Source: Panorpa germanica (Eukaryota > Arthropoda > Insecta > Mecoptera > Panorpidae). From it: a DNA stretch of 64,000 bases. The notes under the pieces are model-generated. The model was not told the origin of the DNA. It ran no database searches and worked only from the letters and a program-made list of their open reading frames with translations. The position numbers and the translations under genes were made by a program. Shown one piece after another: positions 12,705-26,477 of the stretch. Numbering within the stretch: the first letter of the stretch is position 1; each line of letters begins with the position of its first letter. Where the stretch lies: positions 1,116,001 to 1,180,000 of the forward strand of contig OY783217.1 of NCBI GenBank assembly GCA_963678705.1, in the 5' to 3' direction.

Positions 12705-13003
12705 ATTAGCAGGGTTAAATAAAATAAAAACTTATTATTCTTTGACTTCACTTGATTATTTCGACTACCAACAGCTACAGAACATTACCACAGCACTGAC
12801 CTACTCAACAAATAACTGACGTTAAAATGCATTTCACGTCATAAAAATATGGCCAACCATTTCTAGCGCTAAAACTACAATTCAAACTTTTAATTGCTAT
12901 ATCTCCGTCAATATTTAGCTATTTAATAAAATAGACACGCCAATACACATTTATTAACATCAATTTCAATCAACAATTGAAAAATCGACCACTAAAAAAT
13001 GAG
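12705..13003 (+). repeat. interspersed repeat C, forward copy
   Basis: About 300 bp running from TTAGCAGGGTTAAATAAAAT to CCACTAAAAAATGAGGA. The reverse complement recurs at 26478-26699 with high identity, apart from a block of about 75 bp present only here (about 12820-12895). Shorter decayed relatives appear near 41720-41830 and 42060-42140, where the ACGCCAATA and TTTAATAAAATA motifs recur. Confidence 0.7.
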
Positions 13004-13017
13004 GAGCTGATGAGAAG

Positions 13018-13062
13018 CTAGCAAGTGCGAAACTGCATTCCAAGACAATTTTCTACCTGGGA
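13018..13062 (+). repeat. short dispersed repeat, also at 60352-60397
   Basis: GCTAGCAAGTGCGAAACTGC with AAGACAATTTTCTAC here corresponds to GCTAGCAAGTGCGATACGGC with AAGACAATTTTCCAC near 60352. It is a fragment of an unidentified interspersed element. Confidence 0.5.
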
Positions 13063-13519
13063 AGCGATATATACTTTTGTTACTTAGCTTGGTTACATTT
13101 TTCTTAAGTTAACTATATAATTGGTCTTTGGCAAATAACAATTTAAAACCACATTTTTTATATTAAACTTTGGTTGTGTCATAACTGGAGTTTAACAGAG
13201 AATTGAAAAAACATGACTTACTTATTTTTCATTTCGTTTTACAGCTTATTAATTTTGTAACAAAGTCTGTTGAATATAAAAAGTAATATATTTTATGTGT
13301 CGTTTAATTCTGCATCTCTTTTGCACTAATGTTATTTAACAGAGATAGCAATAGTAGTGGGGAAAAGGGTAAGGAAGGTTTACCCCTAAATGGCTATTTC
13401 AATATAATATTGGGAATTGAATAAAAATAACTGAATATTTGAGGTTCTGATGGCAAACTTTTTATATAAATTCAATTGTGGTTTTACAACTAAATTCTAA
13501 TCTGATTTATAATTTGCAG

Positions 13520-13576
13520 ATGTTGGAGCTAATATCCTGGCACATTGATCGATGGAGATCCACACCGTCGGCGGCG
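13520..13576 (+). CDS. orphan exon-like segment, 19 codons
   Basis: A 57-bp segment preceded by TTTATAATTTGCAG and followed by GTAAGT, both strong splice consensus matches. It starts exactly at an ATG and stays open only in that frame, giving MLELISWHIDRWRSTPSAA; the other two frames contain stops. It is far richer in GC than the flanking DNA. If real, it is the first coding exon of a plus-strand gene whose 5' UTR exon lies upstream and whose remaining exons lie downstream. I do not recognise the peptide and found no partner exon, so no product is proposed. Confidence 0.4.
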
Positions 13577-14496
13577 GTAAGTAATTCAATAATCTTCTAA
13601 TAAAATATATAACTAATTAATCTTTTGATACATAATAAGTAAAAATATGTCTGCTTCTGTAGATTCGGCCTGTAGCGAGATAAAATGATCACAGTATATT
13701 TTCTAGATATCCTAAACACGCCCACACAATCGCCATCTTTCTTTATTCTTATACCTATCTCTTTCCTATTCATACTTGATATATGAAATAGCATTATATC
13801 AATAAAGTAAAATATATAAATTCATCTCACTCTTTCACATTAGAAAGTTCTATATTTATCTCATTTATCAATGTTATATATTCCACTGTTTTAGTAAATA
13901 AGTAACATGTAATATATTTGCATATATTTACATACAATTTTGTTTGTGTGTTTAAGTTAAATAAGTACTTTAGAACTTTGTAATTAAAGGGAATTAAAGC
14001 AAGAATAAAAATAAGTGATTTTATTATAATGGGGTACATGCCGGGGGCTTTATTGGGGGTGGTAAATAACTCATGGGGCACGTATGGAGTTTGATATTTC
14101 AACAATGCGTTTGATTAACATTCAGGTAGAGTAGTGCAGCATCCTGACCAACTCAGCTCATCTCTCTACAGAGTACAGGATTCACTGACGCGAATAGAAT
14201 GCCCCGAATGTTTATTGTGTTCTACGAATTTTAATTCAATTTATTCGGTATACTGTTCACACCATAGAAACACACATGCGCTGTCTATTGTATGGTATTC
14301 TAACACTTGCAGAATATTGCATTTATACCCTCATGTTTGGAAATGCATTCTTGTTTGATGCACAAATCATAAAACTGAGAACTGACAAATCATAAAGGTT
14401 GAATTATATTTCCCAAATAATTCTAATATTTTTAGGTCTTTTTCTTCTTATTTTTTTTATTAGAATATTAAAAGAAGTAATAAGTTCCAAAATAGG
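13577..14496. other. gene-free stretch
   Basis: AT-rich DNA with only chance-like open frames. A CT-rich run at about 14150-14173 ends in CTACAG and could serve as a splice acceptor, but the following sequence has no supporting donor or recognisable peptide. Confidence 0.45.
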
Positions 14497-14500
14497 GGCC

Positions 14501-15194
14501 TAAGGGGGTATGTCAAATCCATACAAAATAAGCATATTTTTGATAATGTTTTTGTACGCCACAGATAACATATAATTATGTCTCTAATTACTACGTGATA
14601 AAATAAGATTGAAAGAATACTTTCTGAAATTTTTATAAATAAATATCAAGAAATGACGCATTGACAAAGAATCTCCGCAGACGTCACAAAAGAAAAGTCT
14701 CATTGCGGTGCCACTCATAACTCATCACTAGATTATTTGAAATCGAAAAACTAAAATGATTTCATTAGTTAATAAGTTTCTGCAGGTAAAGCTGTCGAGT
14801 TGTTTTTTTTTTATTGATTTTTCAATTTTTTAACAGCACTTAGAAGTCAAAATATCGATTTTTCATGAAAAAAATCAGAAACTTTGTTATTTTAAAATAC
14901 CTCAAAATTAAAAAAAAAAAAACTCGACAGCTTTAGCTCGGCATTTATGTAAAGAAAGAGTATACAAAATTTTAATAGGATCGGTGCTGTAGATTTTGAG
15001 CTAGAGGGGATACCGACTCTGAAAAAGCTTAAAAGTTTCAAAGAAAGACGAAATCTGAAGACTTAAAATTCTATATTTCCAACAGTTTTACTCCAATCGA
15101 TTTCAAATTTTCACACGATAAACTTAATATGTTCTACATTAATAAATTGAAAAAAAAAATGAAAAAAATTGAAACCTGATATGTTCAGTGCTAA
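14501..15194 (+). mobile_element. MITE family B, decayed copy with internal hairpin
   Basis: This aligns by order of landmarks with the well-preserved element at 60525-61251: a left end TAAGGGGGTATG, then TTTCTGAAATTTT, GACGTCA, CATAACTC, GATTAT, AGGTAA, an internal inverted repeat, a GATCGGT motif and a right end near GAAACCTGATATG. The internal arms are AAAGCTGTCGAGTT (14788-14801) and AACTCGACAGCTTT (14921-14934), perfectly complementary around a spacer of 119 bp. The outer inverted repeat has decayed. It has no coding capacity. Confidence 0.6.
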
Positions 15195-15571
15195 TTATAA
15201 TCTAAGTCATTAACTTAGTGAAAATTGAAGGTAAAGAAGTTATGTTTAAGCTTTGTAACAAGCTTTGTCAGTTAGTTATTTGACGAAAACTAAACAAGAT
15301 GTTTAGTTCAACTCCAGGAGTCTTCGATAGTTCCATTACAAGTTTCCGAACAACGTGAAGAAGCTTTAGAAAAGCCTCCTTATTAAACAAAGTAAAATGC
15401 ATGGAGAATATAGAACGTGGTATATTGTAAATTTGTTCACCTTCTCGTAAATTTATAAATTTTATAAATTGGTTAAAGGCATAGGTCACAAAATAATAAT
15501 TTGGAAGTAATCTTCACATAATTTCAAAACTGTGTCGTTTAAAACATCAAAATAAAAAAACACATATTTTA

Positions 15572-15761
15572 TTGAGTGTTATAATAGTAGTATCCGATAT
15601 CATGAAGGCGCTGAGCACTATCTCAATCGAATTACAGAATCAAACGGTTCGGTTCATGTGCTCGTTATCTGACGTTGCCTACTTCTGCCAGTATTCGTGC
15701 AGGGAGCTGGTTGTCTCCTCACCTCCTTACGCTCTTCTCCACGTAGCACCAAGAGATGAGG
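15572..15761 (+). CDS. orphan exon-like open segment
   Basis: An open frame in unusually GC-rich sequence ends at GATGAG followed by GGTAAGAG, a fair splice donor at 15762. Translation includes MKALSTISIELQNQTVRFMC and later CQYSCRELVVSS. No clear acceptor was placed at its 5' side; TTATAATAG just before it is possible. No family is recognised. It could be a coding exon, a non-coding RNA exon or a transposon remnant. Confidence 0.2.
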
Positions 15762-15784
15762 GTAAGAGCAGGGTTTTAATATAG

Positions 15785-18340
15785 ACTTTAATATATGCAA
15801 ATGTTATAAAATGGAGCTTGTATTTTATGCAAAGTTTTGTTTAAACGTTGAACGGAATATATAATGATTAAATCTAATTATTGCTAAGTAAACATGAAAA
15901 CATTTATAAAAATAAGAATTTTATTTTCGTTTAAGAAAGAAATTTAGAAAGCTTTGAGATGTTTGCACACAATTATTTTAAAATTGACTTAAAAATGTTT
16001 GCTTGAAAATACTCGTTGAGTCAAATGAGTTTGTTTATTAGATTGTCGTCTGTAAGTAGTAGTAAACTAGCATCAGGGTGAAATGAAACTAGTAAATTGA
16101 AAGTATGAAATTATTTACAACAGTACTTAATTGTAATTTGTGCTTTTTTCTATGATTTGCTGCTCTGATAAAAGTGACTCCTCATGCATTTGTATTAGCC
16201 ACCAGATTATTACAGAAAAATAAACCAAAATGGATTAGAAAATGTTACCTGTAGTTCAAATTACGAGAGTTCGGCGGCGACTCATACTGAAAACAAGTTG
16301 TGGGGTATAAACTGCCGATATAACTAAGAAGCACTGGCTCAATTATTTTTCTATAATGTAAATAGAAACGATTAACATAAAATTATCGTATTATAGATTT
16401 ATACCGCTCTTATAACCTCTTTTAAGTATAAGTCGGCGCCGAACTGTCGTGATTTGGACTATATATAACAAGTCACATTCTATTGCTATTACAATAATAA
16501 AATGACCTTTTCTGAATTAACAAAATCGTAAAACTTTCAATTTTAAATTTCTAAAATTTTAAGTATAGACTGAAGTTTGAAGACGTATTATAAATTATAT
16601 TTAGGATAGTATTATAAAATGATTTTAGTCAAAATTTAGACAGTGTTTAGATTGATTATTACAAAGATTCGTATAAATAAAATGTTACATATATTTAAAG
16701 TAATATTAACGGGTTCTAATACTGAAAAAGGGTCTAAATTTTGAATAATATTCATTACCTTCTTCAATAACATTCGTCTTTATTCGTTATTATTGGCCGC
16801 TTTCGCCTTTTGGCCCGTTTCAATATAGGTCGGTGTAGGGTTCGTATGTTAAAATAGTGAAAAGTGAAAATTATAGCAATCAAAATTTAAAAATTTTGCA
16901 AATAATGCAACTTTTTTTAAAGTATAAAGGACATTAATAAATATATGTATTTAAATTTCCATGATCATAAAAAAGTGATTTTCTATGGATCGACTTAAAT
17001 ACTTCTAATGAAACCTTTGACAATTGGGCACAGTTCTTTCGCCCGCATGTTCATCCGACACTGGTTTAAACCCTGCCTAACTTACTAATGTCACTCTATT
17101 AAATAAATCTTTTGTTGCTACTTCAACATTAATCGTTGTATATTTTGGTATTCACTAATATTTATAGGGTGTGTTAAATATTTAGCAAACGCTAAAAAAC
17201 TCGATGGGAGAATTGAAACTAGAGCAGCGTTATAGCCTTACAGCGCCGCCATATTATAAAATAATTTTATTTATTTGCAATACAAAAGATAAACTTAATC
17301 GTTGCCACACCTTTCCTGCAGTGTTAGGGTATGTGTGAGGCATATATACACGTACGCACACATATGCATTTACCATGTACAGTTGTACGTTACCCTGCAT
17401 TTATGATAGCGGTTTATTTTATTCTTCATACCATATTTTATTTGTGTTTTGTTATATTTTTCTCACCATTCAAAATGTGTTTTGTTACACAATGAAATCG
17501 TTTATCAACTGTATAATTATTTTGAATTAATTTATAGCCCCACTCCTAGCTGTATTATTGCCAGTGCTGATTTTTGATTAAGGCCAAAATTAGGGTCTGA
17601 TTTTCATTTGCAACTTCTAGTTCTCTTATCTGGGCCCGTATTCCTGAGTCTTGCGAACAGATCTGATTTACATGAGTGAATCGAATCATTTTACGAATCA
17701 CTTTTAAAAGAGTATTCCTGAATTTTATTATTAGTTATTATTATAGTTTAGAAATACTCAGGAAATCAGTTTAGAATACTCAGAAATAGACTCAGGAATT
17801 TTGTTGAAAATGTCACAGACTGTATTGAGACTGATTTGAGTCTGATTATTAAATACCACCCAGCCCGAAAAATATTTAAATACAATTTTTTTAGGTCAAG
17901 GTCAAAGCAATAGCTTTTCAGTCTACCTGAAATTACCTTTTCTTTTAACTCGCACAGGAAATCAATTGTAGCTAGTCATAATGACACTTTTAAATTCCAG
18001 GTCCTCCATATTAAGATCCCCATACATTCAGGGCTTTAGGGCCAGCCATAAGACATAAAAGGAGGACGCGCCCACTTGCGATAAGTCTGTCATAAGATAT
18101 AAAACTTAGGGCAATTGAATTGTAGACAAATTTAATAAGACCTGAATCTTTTCATGGATATATGATTTATTTTGTAGTATTCGTTTCACCCCACATAAAA
18201 GTGCTAGAAATTGTACATACATTACAAAATCTATAATCTGTCACAAAATAATAGTAAAGCATTATTTGAAATGCTATAACGTATTTTACGTATTAGTTAT
18301 GTAACAGTTTTAGAAAGAGTTTACATAAAAAAGAAAACAT
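15785..18340. other. gene-free stretch with repeat traces
   Basis: No coding exon is supported. The segment at about 17630-17875 starts GGGCCCGTATTCCTGAGTCT and ends GAGTCTGATTATTAAATACC, which pair weakly as inverted repeats and suggest an old MITE. A GC-rich spot with CAGCGCCGCCATATT at about 17239 is unexplained. Confidence 0.4.
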
Positions 18341-18583
18341 CACAGTAAACATTTTGGAATCACTTCGCCATCATATTGAAGATGCGTATGATTTTTTTGT
18401 CATGAAAGAAATCATTTACAGTTCAGTTTCTCACAATTGTTTGTATGAAATGTCTGTTTTATCGGCTAAGAATGGCGAATCCACTCCACCTGTCGGAATA
18501 CAAATGAAGATAAAGTTGTGCGAACTATAACTGAAGTGCAATAGTGATAGAAACGTCACAAAACAGGACACGTCCCAAATCTG
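18341..18583 (+). mobile_element. MITE family A, copy 2 (3' end decayed)
   Basis: It begins CACAGTAAACATTTTGG and carries the family landmarks GATGCGTATGATTTTTTTGT, CCACTCCACCTGTCGGAATA and AACGTCACAAAACAGGACAC. The right terminal repeat (TTTACTGGG in copies 1 and 3) is replaced by CCCAAATCTGTAAT, so the 3' end is lost or mutated. Confidence 0.8.
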
Positions 18584-20090
18584 TAATATTTTTTAGCTTG
18601 CTTATATCGACAATTTAACATTCTTTCCAAATTTCTATCGAAATTAACATAGTCACATTTTATCGATTGAATTATCTTTTGAAACCATCTTATAGATAAA
18701 ATTAAAGTAAGCAACGAAATTAATTATCAATATAAAACATCATGGTTTTTAATTAAGTCACAGTGCTCTTTTAAAACTTCAGTCCGCTTACAAATATTTT
18801 TATAATATTTCAATACAAAAAGAGGATTAAGTTGGGAAAGTGGTGTTTTTCTTAGTATATTGCAACTGTTTTGAAAGCATCATACTCTGCAGTACGTTCA
18901 CCAGAAGGAACCTTATTTAACACAGAAGTGTATTATGCTCTGCTGGGTATAATAGATGCTGGTGGAATGAACGAGCTGGAAATATGAATCAAGTTGGGAA
19001 GGAGGCGATGGAAGCTATAAGTTTAATTACAGAGGAGGCGACTCCCTCGGGAGCATGTACCAGGCTTCTATAGGAATATTAATATTCTGTATTATATTGT
19101 GTATAGTATAGTCATTGCAAAAAGTTCAATTATAAGAATATTTAGCTACTTGTTTTCTTTAACAAAATTATTATTATATTCTAAAGAATCTTTTTAATTT
19201 CACGCGATGGAGAAGTTAATTAAATTTTTGTGACGTAATTTATGAATTCAGTTTTAGGTTGACTAACAGAAGTTTATAATAAACATGCTATGTCTCTAGT
19301 CTGCGCCTAGCTTTAACCAAACCAAGATGGTTTCATTTATTGACGTAACAGTAATATTTTCTACTCAATTTTGAATATTATCTTTCAATATCTTCAATTC
19401 TTTATTAAATACAACAATTGGGTTATTACGTATTCGTAACAAAACGCCAGGCAATAAAAACATCTTCAGATCTGTCAAACCAACAAAATGGAAGTGCCAA
19501 TTTAAGTTAAAATCCACTTAAATACTCAAATTGCAAATTTATCTGTTTCATTCTTTGTGTTGGCAATCCAAAACCATTCCAACACAAAGAACAATCTTTA
19601 ACGTGCCCACCCAAATCATGTTTCATGTTATTTTAAAGAAATTTTTATTTTGTTTGACAATTTTGAATTTGTTTTGACAACATTTTCCTAATAATTACCA
19701 GTTATTTAGACACCTTTTTTGACCATTGTTAACAAAATATTTTATTTCATTTGTAAATGCGATTAGCAGGAGTATTTTTTGTGCCAAATTGAATATAATA
19801 ATTACATTTTAATTTGCTTGTATTTATGGTTTATCTAACATAACAAATATTACCTGTTATGTAAACGGTTTTAACTAATCTACAACATTTCATGACCTAT
19901 TTCACTGCTTTTTGATGAATAAATCTACCCTTTTGAGCATTAGCGCACTGATACAACTTCTAATTCGATTATGTCCTATCCTCTTCCAATCTATGAATTG
20001 CCATCTCTTTTATAAAATAAAGTGTAAACATGAATAATTCATTACTAATTAAAATCGAAATTATTGCAATTATTTGTCTATATATTTTTT
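18584..20090. other. gene-free stretch
   Basis: AT-rich unique sequence; no exon, RNA gene or transposon end was identified. Confidence 0.5.
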
Positions 20091-20098
20091 GATCGCAA

Positions 20099-20700
20099 TG
20101 TTTCATTCTAAAGAAAAATTATTTTAATGTGTTAGAGCAGTGCATTGTTTTGATTAAGATTTTTATATGTGAAAGAAAGAGACAGCAACATTTATCTTTA
20201 AATATTTTGACCGTGCAACATTGTCAATTTATTTAAACATAACTTTAATTTTATTTACGTAACCATGGCAACAATACATTGGTATTTTGTTTATGTTAAG
20301 CCACCTGCACCGATACCAATGAGCGATAACTCATCACAATTCTAATATTTATTTTGCAAAGTTTCATTTAAGAGAAAAATTATTTTAATGTGTTAGAGCA
20401 GTGCATTGTTTTGATTAAGATTTTTATATGTGAAAGAAAGAGACAGCAACATTTATATTTAAATATTTCGATCGTACAATATTGTAAATTTATTTAAACA
20501 ATACTTTAATTTTTTACGTAACTATGGCAACAACACATTGGAATGTTGTTTATGTTAAGCCACCTGCACCGAGATCAATGACTGATAACTCATCACAATT
20601 CTAATATTTATTTTGCAAAGTTTCTTTTTAGAGAAAAATTATTTTAATGTGTTAGAGCAGTGCATTGTTTTATTTAAGATTTTTGTATGTAAAAAAAAAC
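20099..20700 (+). repeat. tandem repeat, unit about 260 bp, 2.3 copies
   Basis: The landmark GAAAAATTATTTTAATGTGT occurs at 20113, 20374 and 20633, giving periods of 261 and 259 bp. Units 1 and 2 are complete and also share AGAAAGAGACAGCAACATTT, GGCAACAA and GTTAAGCCACCTGCACCGA. Unit 3 breaks off near AAAACAGCAATATTA. The small differences between units suggest a fairly recent duplication. There is no coding potential. Confidence 0.88.
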
Positions 20701-23700
20701 AGCAATATTATTATGAAAATATTTATAAAGTAAATGATTGAATTTTGAGTTAAGGTTATGTCGGTGGATGTGTTACAGATAAAGACGAGCTTGAGACATT
20801 CTGTTCCACCACCGATTGGCTGTTGAAGAAAAGAGATGAATATAGTTTTAGAACAATTTAACAAAATAATTAGCTATTATACTACATATTTATTTTAATT
20901 TAAAAAATATTTGATTGGTTTGCAAGTTGAAACTTGAACGTCAAAGGTTTGGTGGAATTAGCTAGTTGTATAGGTGGAGATGTTATGTGTAATGGGCATG
21001 AAAGACAAATACAGTTTCGTTATTTTAAAGTTATAAGGCGCCAAATTCAAAATCAATTGAATTTTAAATTTATGTATGATGTTAACACAAGTGTCTTTAA
21101 TGTAATTACATAATTGTACTTTGTGAAACGAGATATTAATAAGTTTTATCAATGCTTACATTTGTGAAGAATGAATTAATAACATTTAGACGAACAACAA
21201 TTTTAAAGCCATCGTTTTCTGAATAATCTATTTAGTCTTGTATAAAGCTTCTATACCAATAGAATGGAATTTAAATAGTTGCATTGCAATTGCATTTGCA
21301 GCGGGCGGTCGCACTTCACTTCCGTAATTCAGAGTTTAAAAATGATCATAAAGGAACTGCTTTCATGGTTCAATACAATGAAGCTGAGGTTACGGTTACA
21401 ATAGGTTGGTTCACGCATTGAAGTACCTTAGAATAATATTATTAAAGCAATAAGAATAGATTATAGTGTAAAGCATTCCGCATCTCTATATGGTCCATTA
21501 CTAAGTACCCCAAATATTACATATTTATGGGTCAATGATTATTTGTATGATGTGCACCACAGGCTCTGAAACTGTATTAATATTTTCGAAAATTTATTTT
21601 AACTACTTAATAATAAAATTGAGCTTAAAATTGAAATATTTTAAAATTTGCATTGAAGTGCCCTACTTTGAAGTGACGTAGCTCCGTCCCTGTAAGACAC
21701 ACAAAAAAATATTGTGTACAAAAGTTGTAGGGAATTGAGTCCTCTATAAGTTTGATAATAACTATTTTTGTCATAGGACGCACTAGTAACGAGATATTGC
21801 CAATAAACTGTTTTTGGCTGTCATTTTTTCAAAGATGGCGCGAGTGCAGACGTCACCCGTGTTGGATAACTTGGAGTTTTTATTAACAGCCCTAACTTTA
21901 AAACATAACCAAAAATTAGAACTACCTTTACTACTTTTTTTTCTCTGGGAACTAGGCTATTAAGTAAATCACACAACAAAGAATATCGCTTAGTATAAAG
22001 AACATATTATGTAACTTCTCTCTCTCTTTCTCACATATCTACACCTTAAAATATAATATACACAGTTTTAGCATCTCTGGTCACAATATTGGATGTCGGC
22101 CACACTTTGATATTGGTTTTTAAAATAACTATTCAGGCGATATTTCTATTAGCAGTTATTTAAACTTAAAGAACTTATTATAATCATTTTATGAAATGAT
22201 AAGTATTTTGACAAGACGAGCGCATTGTATTGAAGGAATAATGTTTATACTAGAAAGCAGCATCGAGTTCAATAGAAGAAGAATATTTCAGGAAATGAAA
22301 ACATGCACTATTTAAATTCATGCCGATATAAAAAATGGTGAGATTTATAACGCGTATATCTCAAAAACTATAAATAATAAACTAACCGCATTGGCACACC
22401 AACATGAGACCAAACTTATACTTTTATGTAATTAGATTGAGTAGCAGGTTTGAAATAAACCTATACAGCCGCACGGCTTCGTCGTAGTCAGTGTGAGAGC
22501 GCTGATTATATTTACAAGGTTGGCAAAGGTTGTATATAGTGGCGCAAATCGCGCAAGCAAAAATAGCACATAGATAACGCGCGACAGAAAATATTTCAAA
22601 TAGTAAAATATAAAACAGTTGTGTAAGGTTTAAAATTGTCATCAAATTTCACGCAACATTTGTGCGTCATCTGTTACATTATAAGGATACAGCTCACACT
22701 ATTTTATTTTACATGAAATTTTATATTCAATTGACTACAGATAAGCTGTTAATATGAAAATACCCAATCGTTTAGTGCCAGCTCATATTACCCTTTCATA
22801 TAAAAACTATAAACCACAAGAGATTCTCGATTGTCATTTATTTTCCATTACTTTAGAAAATGTCACTTAGTTTATGATTATATATTATTAGGGGCTACCA
22901 TGTTTACACTTATTCGTTGTACAGTCGCGTGGTTACAATTAATTTGAATGATAAACGCCTTTGAGAATTTATTATGCAACACTTATTACTTAAGTCAAGA
23001 GATCTTCCTAAGTTTTCAGAACGTGCGCTTCACTGGAGGTACCACTGAAAAATATGAAACGCATATACTTGAATGCAGGTATAAAAATATTAGCAAAAAA
23101 TAGAAATTTGATTTTCTGCACGCTATATGTTTCTAAATAATTGATATACTAATTAATGATCTATGTATAAACAAAGCTTGAACATTAATCTGACTCCTAA
23201 AGTTTATATGGTTTAAATAGCTCGTCGTGTGCAAAGTTATTAACGTTTTTATATTTGAAAACATGGAGTGAAAATGGAGTAAATCCATTGTCATTTTAGT
23301 ACACTGTCGCCATTTATATTTAACTATATAACCATGAAGTAATGTTTCACGTTAATGAAATGCTCATTTTTCTAGCTGTATTTACAAGAAAAGGTTGGTC
23401 GGAACAAGAACAATATAGCGTAAAAGAATAAAACTAGTTATTTACATAAATGGTACTATGTTACTCGCATGAGCGATTTTTGTGTATAAATATTTGATAG
23501 TAAATCAGACGCAAGAAGTTGCATTTTCTAACATATTTGTATCTGACCATAACATATGGTTACATAAATTAATATTTTTAATATTTCTATCAGTGATTGT
23601 ACAAAGAATATGTGACAACATAACATACCATACCGTTCAACCCTTCCCATACGCCAACTTATAACCACAGCAATAAGGGTTGTTCTGCCAAACCGTGCAT

Positions 23701-26477
23701 GCTGGATGGTGGATGGTTCATATACTTTGTTATAAACCGATCCAAGTTGTGTCGTGCTTTATCATAAAGGGATAAATATTTAACAATACAGATAATGTGT
23801 TTTGTATTGTTGTCAAAGGCTTCAGATTATTGTAAATGTACATGTAGTCACAACCCTTATGTTACTTTCCGATCCTGCGCCTCTTTGCTAATGCTACCGG
23901 GGATAATTAAATGTTGTAGGCATGATCCATACACTATACCATGTTCGTAAACAGCCCTTATCGTGGAAGGATATCTCCTGTCAATATTTATATTTATATT
24001 GATCAAAAATTAATGATAGACAAGTATTATCACCACAAACTCTTCATTAAACACAAAATATTAAATACCTAAAAACACGTTGGATCTGGATAATCCGAAC
24101 ATTCGATAATCTTATACCTCTGATACATTTAAAAACCTCCTTTTGTAAAAAATTACGAAATAGCAGTTTGCCTCACAATAAGACGTGCCTATGATCCTAA
24201 AACCGGCACTGGGCCCCACATACATATAGGGAAAGTAGGGAGAGGGCGCATGCAGCCATCTACCATTGCAGTAGATTCGTACCTGGCGCTGGTTGTGCCT
24301 TCTATCTCGCTTCCACGTTTTATTCTATAAAGACAATGCGCTTTACCAAAGACAACGGCCTATAGTATAATGTATAGTATAGTGATTAAATATATCATAC
24401 TTCATTTTAAAAAGTGTTTGGTAATAAAATGCATCCTTAAATTTAAGAAATGAATAATACATCTATTAACAATTGAACACCTGCTACTACAATGCAATAA
24501 ATTTCACCAGATAAGACAAAATTTGCAACTAGACGACAACATTACTGATATACTTCATTGCAATGAGATTATTATCAACAAACTACTACAATTTTTACGA
24601 GACACAAAATTAATAAATGAAATATAAATATAATACATAGAATAAATGATCTATGCATTTAAAATATGCTTAAACTAAATTAAAAATAAAGCCTCATTCC
24701 CCCACTCACTGTTTTGATATTAAATTTACTGTTTTTATCTAATATTTTAATCTAGATTTCAGGTTTTCAGAATATTCCTTGTCACATTCGTGTTTTAATT
24801 TGAGTTTAGTTAATTTAGTTGGTGCGCATGCGTCGTTAGTATTATAAATTTTGACAGTTGGACAAAATTGAAGGTGAAATAATTGAAATTGCTGTTTTTA
24901 ATAACAATTGGTAATAGAAATTGTTTTGTATAAATTCTACAGCAGTTTGACAGATTGTCACATTTTGCAGGTCATAATATAATTTAGTTTTTCTTAACTT
25001 AATGTTTTAATTTAAAACATTGGACCTTGTAAGGTTCTAAGAAAACTCAAAAAATAAATTAAATTAAAAACGCGTATTGCCATATGCTGAACAATTTAAA
25101 TTAAATATAAAATTAAATTGAAGCAGAGAGTGGGAATGATACTTAACACTAGATGTGAAAATTATGTTTTTATATAAAGACACCATTATGCCATGCCACT
25201 GATAGATAGAAGAATTCCTGAGTAAACCAAATCCGCTATTAAATAATGTTTTTTTCTTTTAATTGATTAAATAATAATAAACGCAAACACTTATTTTTCT
25301 AAATTACATTTTATAATTCATAACCGTTTTATAATAAGTCTAATTAGTGAAGTACAAAGACAAATAAAACAAAGTAAACATAGGTATACTTGTCGGCGAA
25401 TCTTCGTTGCATTTGAAACACAATGATCTTCAAGAATTCGTTGATTCATTTTCAAATTTGACGCATCTCAACAAAAGCACCAACAAACTAACCTCTTGAT
25501 TTAACACTCAAGTAGGTTTAACAACGTGTCTTTTTATTTTAAGATTGGGGCGGACATGTTGGATGGCCCTTGAAAAGATTTCGAAAGCCGATCTGGCCCT
25601 TAGAAGTTACCGACATTGTACACAGTGCAAAAATGAATTGTTACAATTATATTTTATATAAATAATTGTAAAAGACCTTTAGCTAAAATCTTTTCAAATT
25701 TTTATACATTTATTATTTATAGAATTGAAAAAAGGGGTTGCACGCGTTTTGCCCTGATATTTTTAAGAAATAAAAAGACTATCAAGTATCAGAGTGACCC
25801 GTGGTCAGTAAATTTTGAAAATAATCTAAGATCCAAATCAAAAATGATGTATTAAGTTACAAGAGAATATTTATAGAAATATTTTTTCGTTTTGTATATT
25901 AAACACAATATGTCCCTTTCTTTTATCACATTGTTACTTCAGATTGCCCAGATGCTGTTTGTTGGATTACGAGAGGCATTCACCCGACACGTGAACATTT
26001 TTATAATTACACAAACTCTTTCACGATATATTCTTTTAACTGCCACCCAATTAATAATCAAATTTTCCCTTCCATTCTAGCTATTCCAATTAATTTTGTG
26101 AAAGAGAAGACAAAATTTTGCCGAAGTTGGATGAAATTTGAGAGCTTAATAAGTAATCTATTTTATTTACGTTGTTTTCCACTTTCATAATATCAAAACA
26201 TTAGGTGTTATTCGTGACAGCTGTAAATAATAGTTGACATATTCATAATATACATAAGCATGTCATCTCTTTTGCACTCTGTTGTACAACTGAGATAGCA
26301 ATTGATTAGAACAGTAGAGAAAGGTAGTTTATAAACTTTAACCCTTTATTAATTAAAGAGAAAAAGTGACTATTTTAATTATTAATTATATTCTATAATG
26401 TGATGAGTTACTTGTGCAAGGAACAGAAGTCATGAAACGAATCTTTTTTTTAGCTACCACGCGAAATGGGCTTGGGT
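20701..26477. other. long gene-free stretch
   Basis: Nearly 6 kb in which I can support no gene. The open frames are under 75 codons and lack motifs. The segment at about 21660-21880 (with GACGTAGCTCCGTCCCTG and GATGGCGCGAGTGCAGACGT) has a composition unlike its surroundings and may be an old transposon. A possible micro-exon at 25943-25990 was considered and not accepted. Confidence 0.5.

Noticed and set aside
25943-25990. Possible 48-bp micro-exon between TTACTTCAG and GTGAAC
   Set aside because: The donor is weak, the flanking frame stays open, and no partner exon or recognisable peptide was found.
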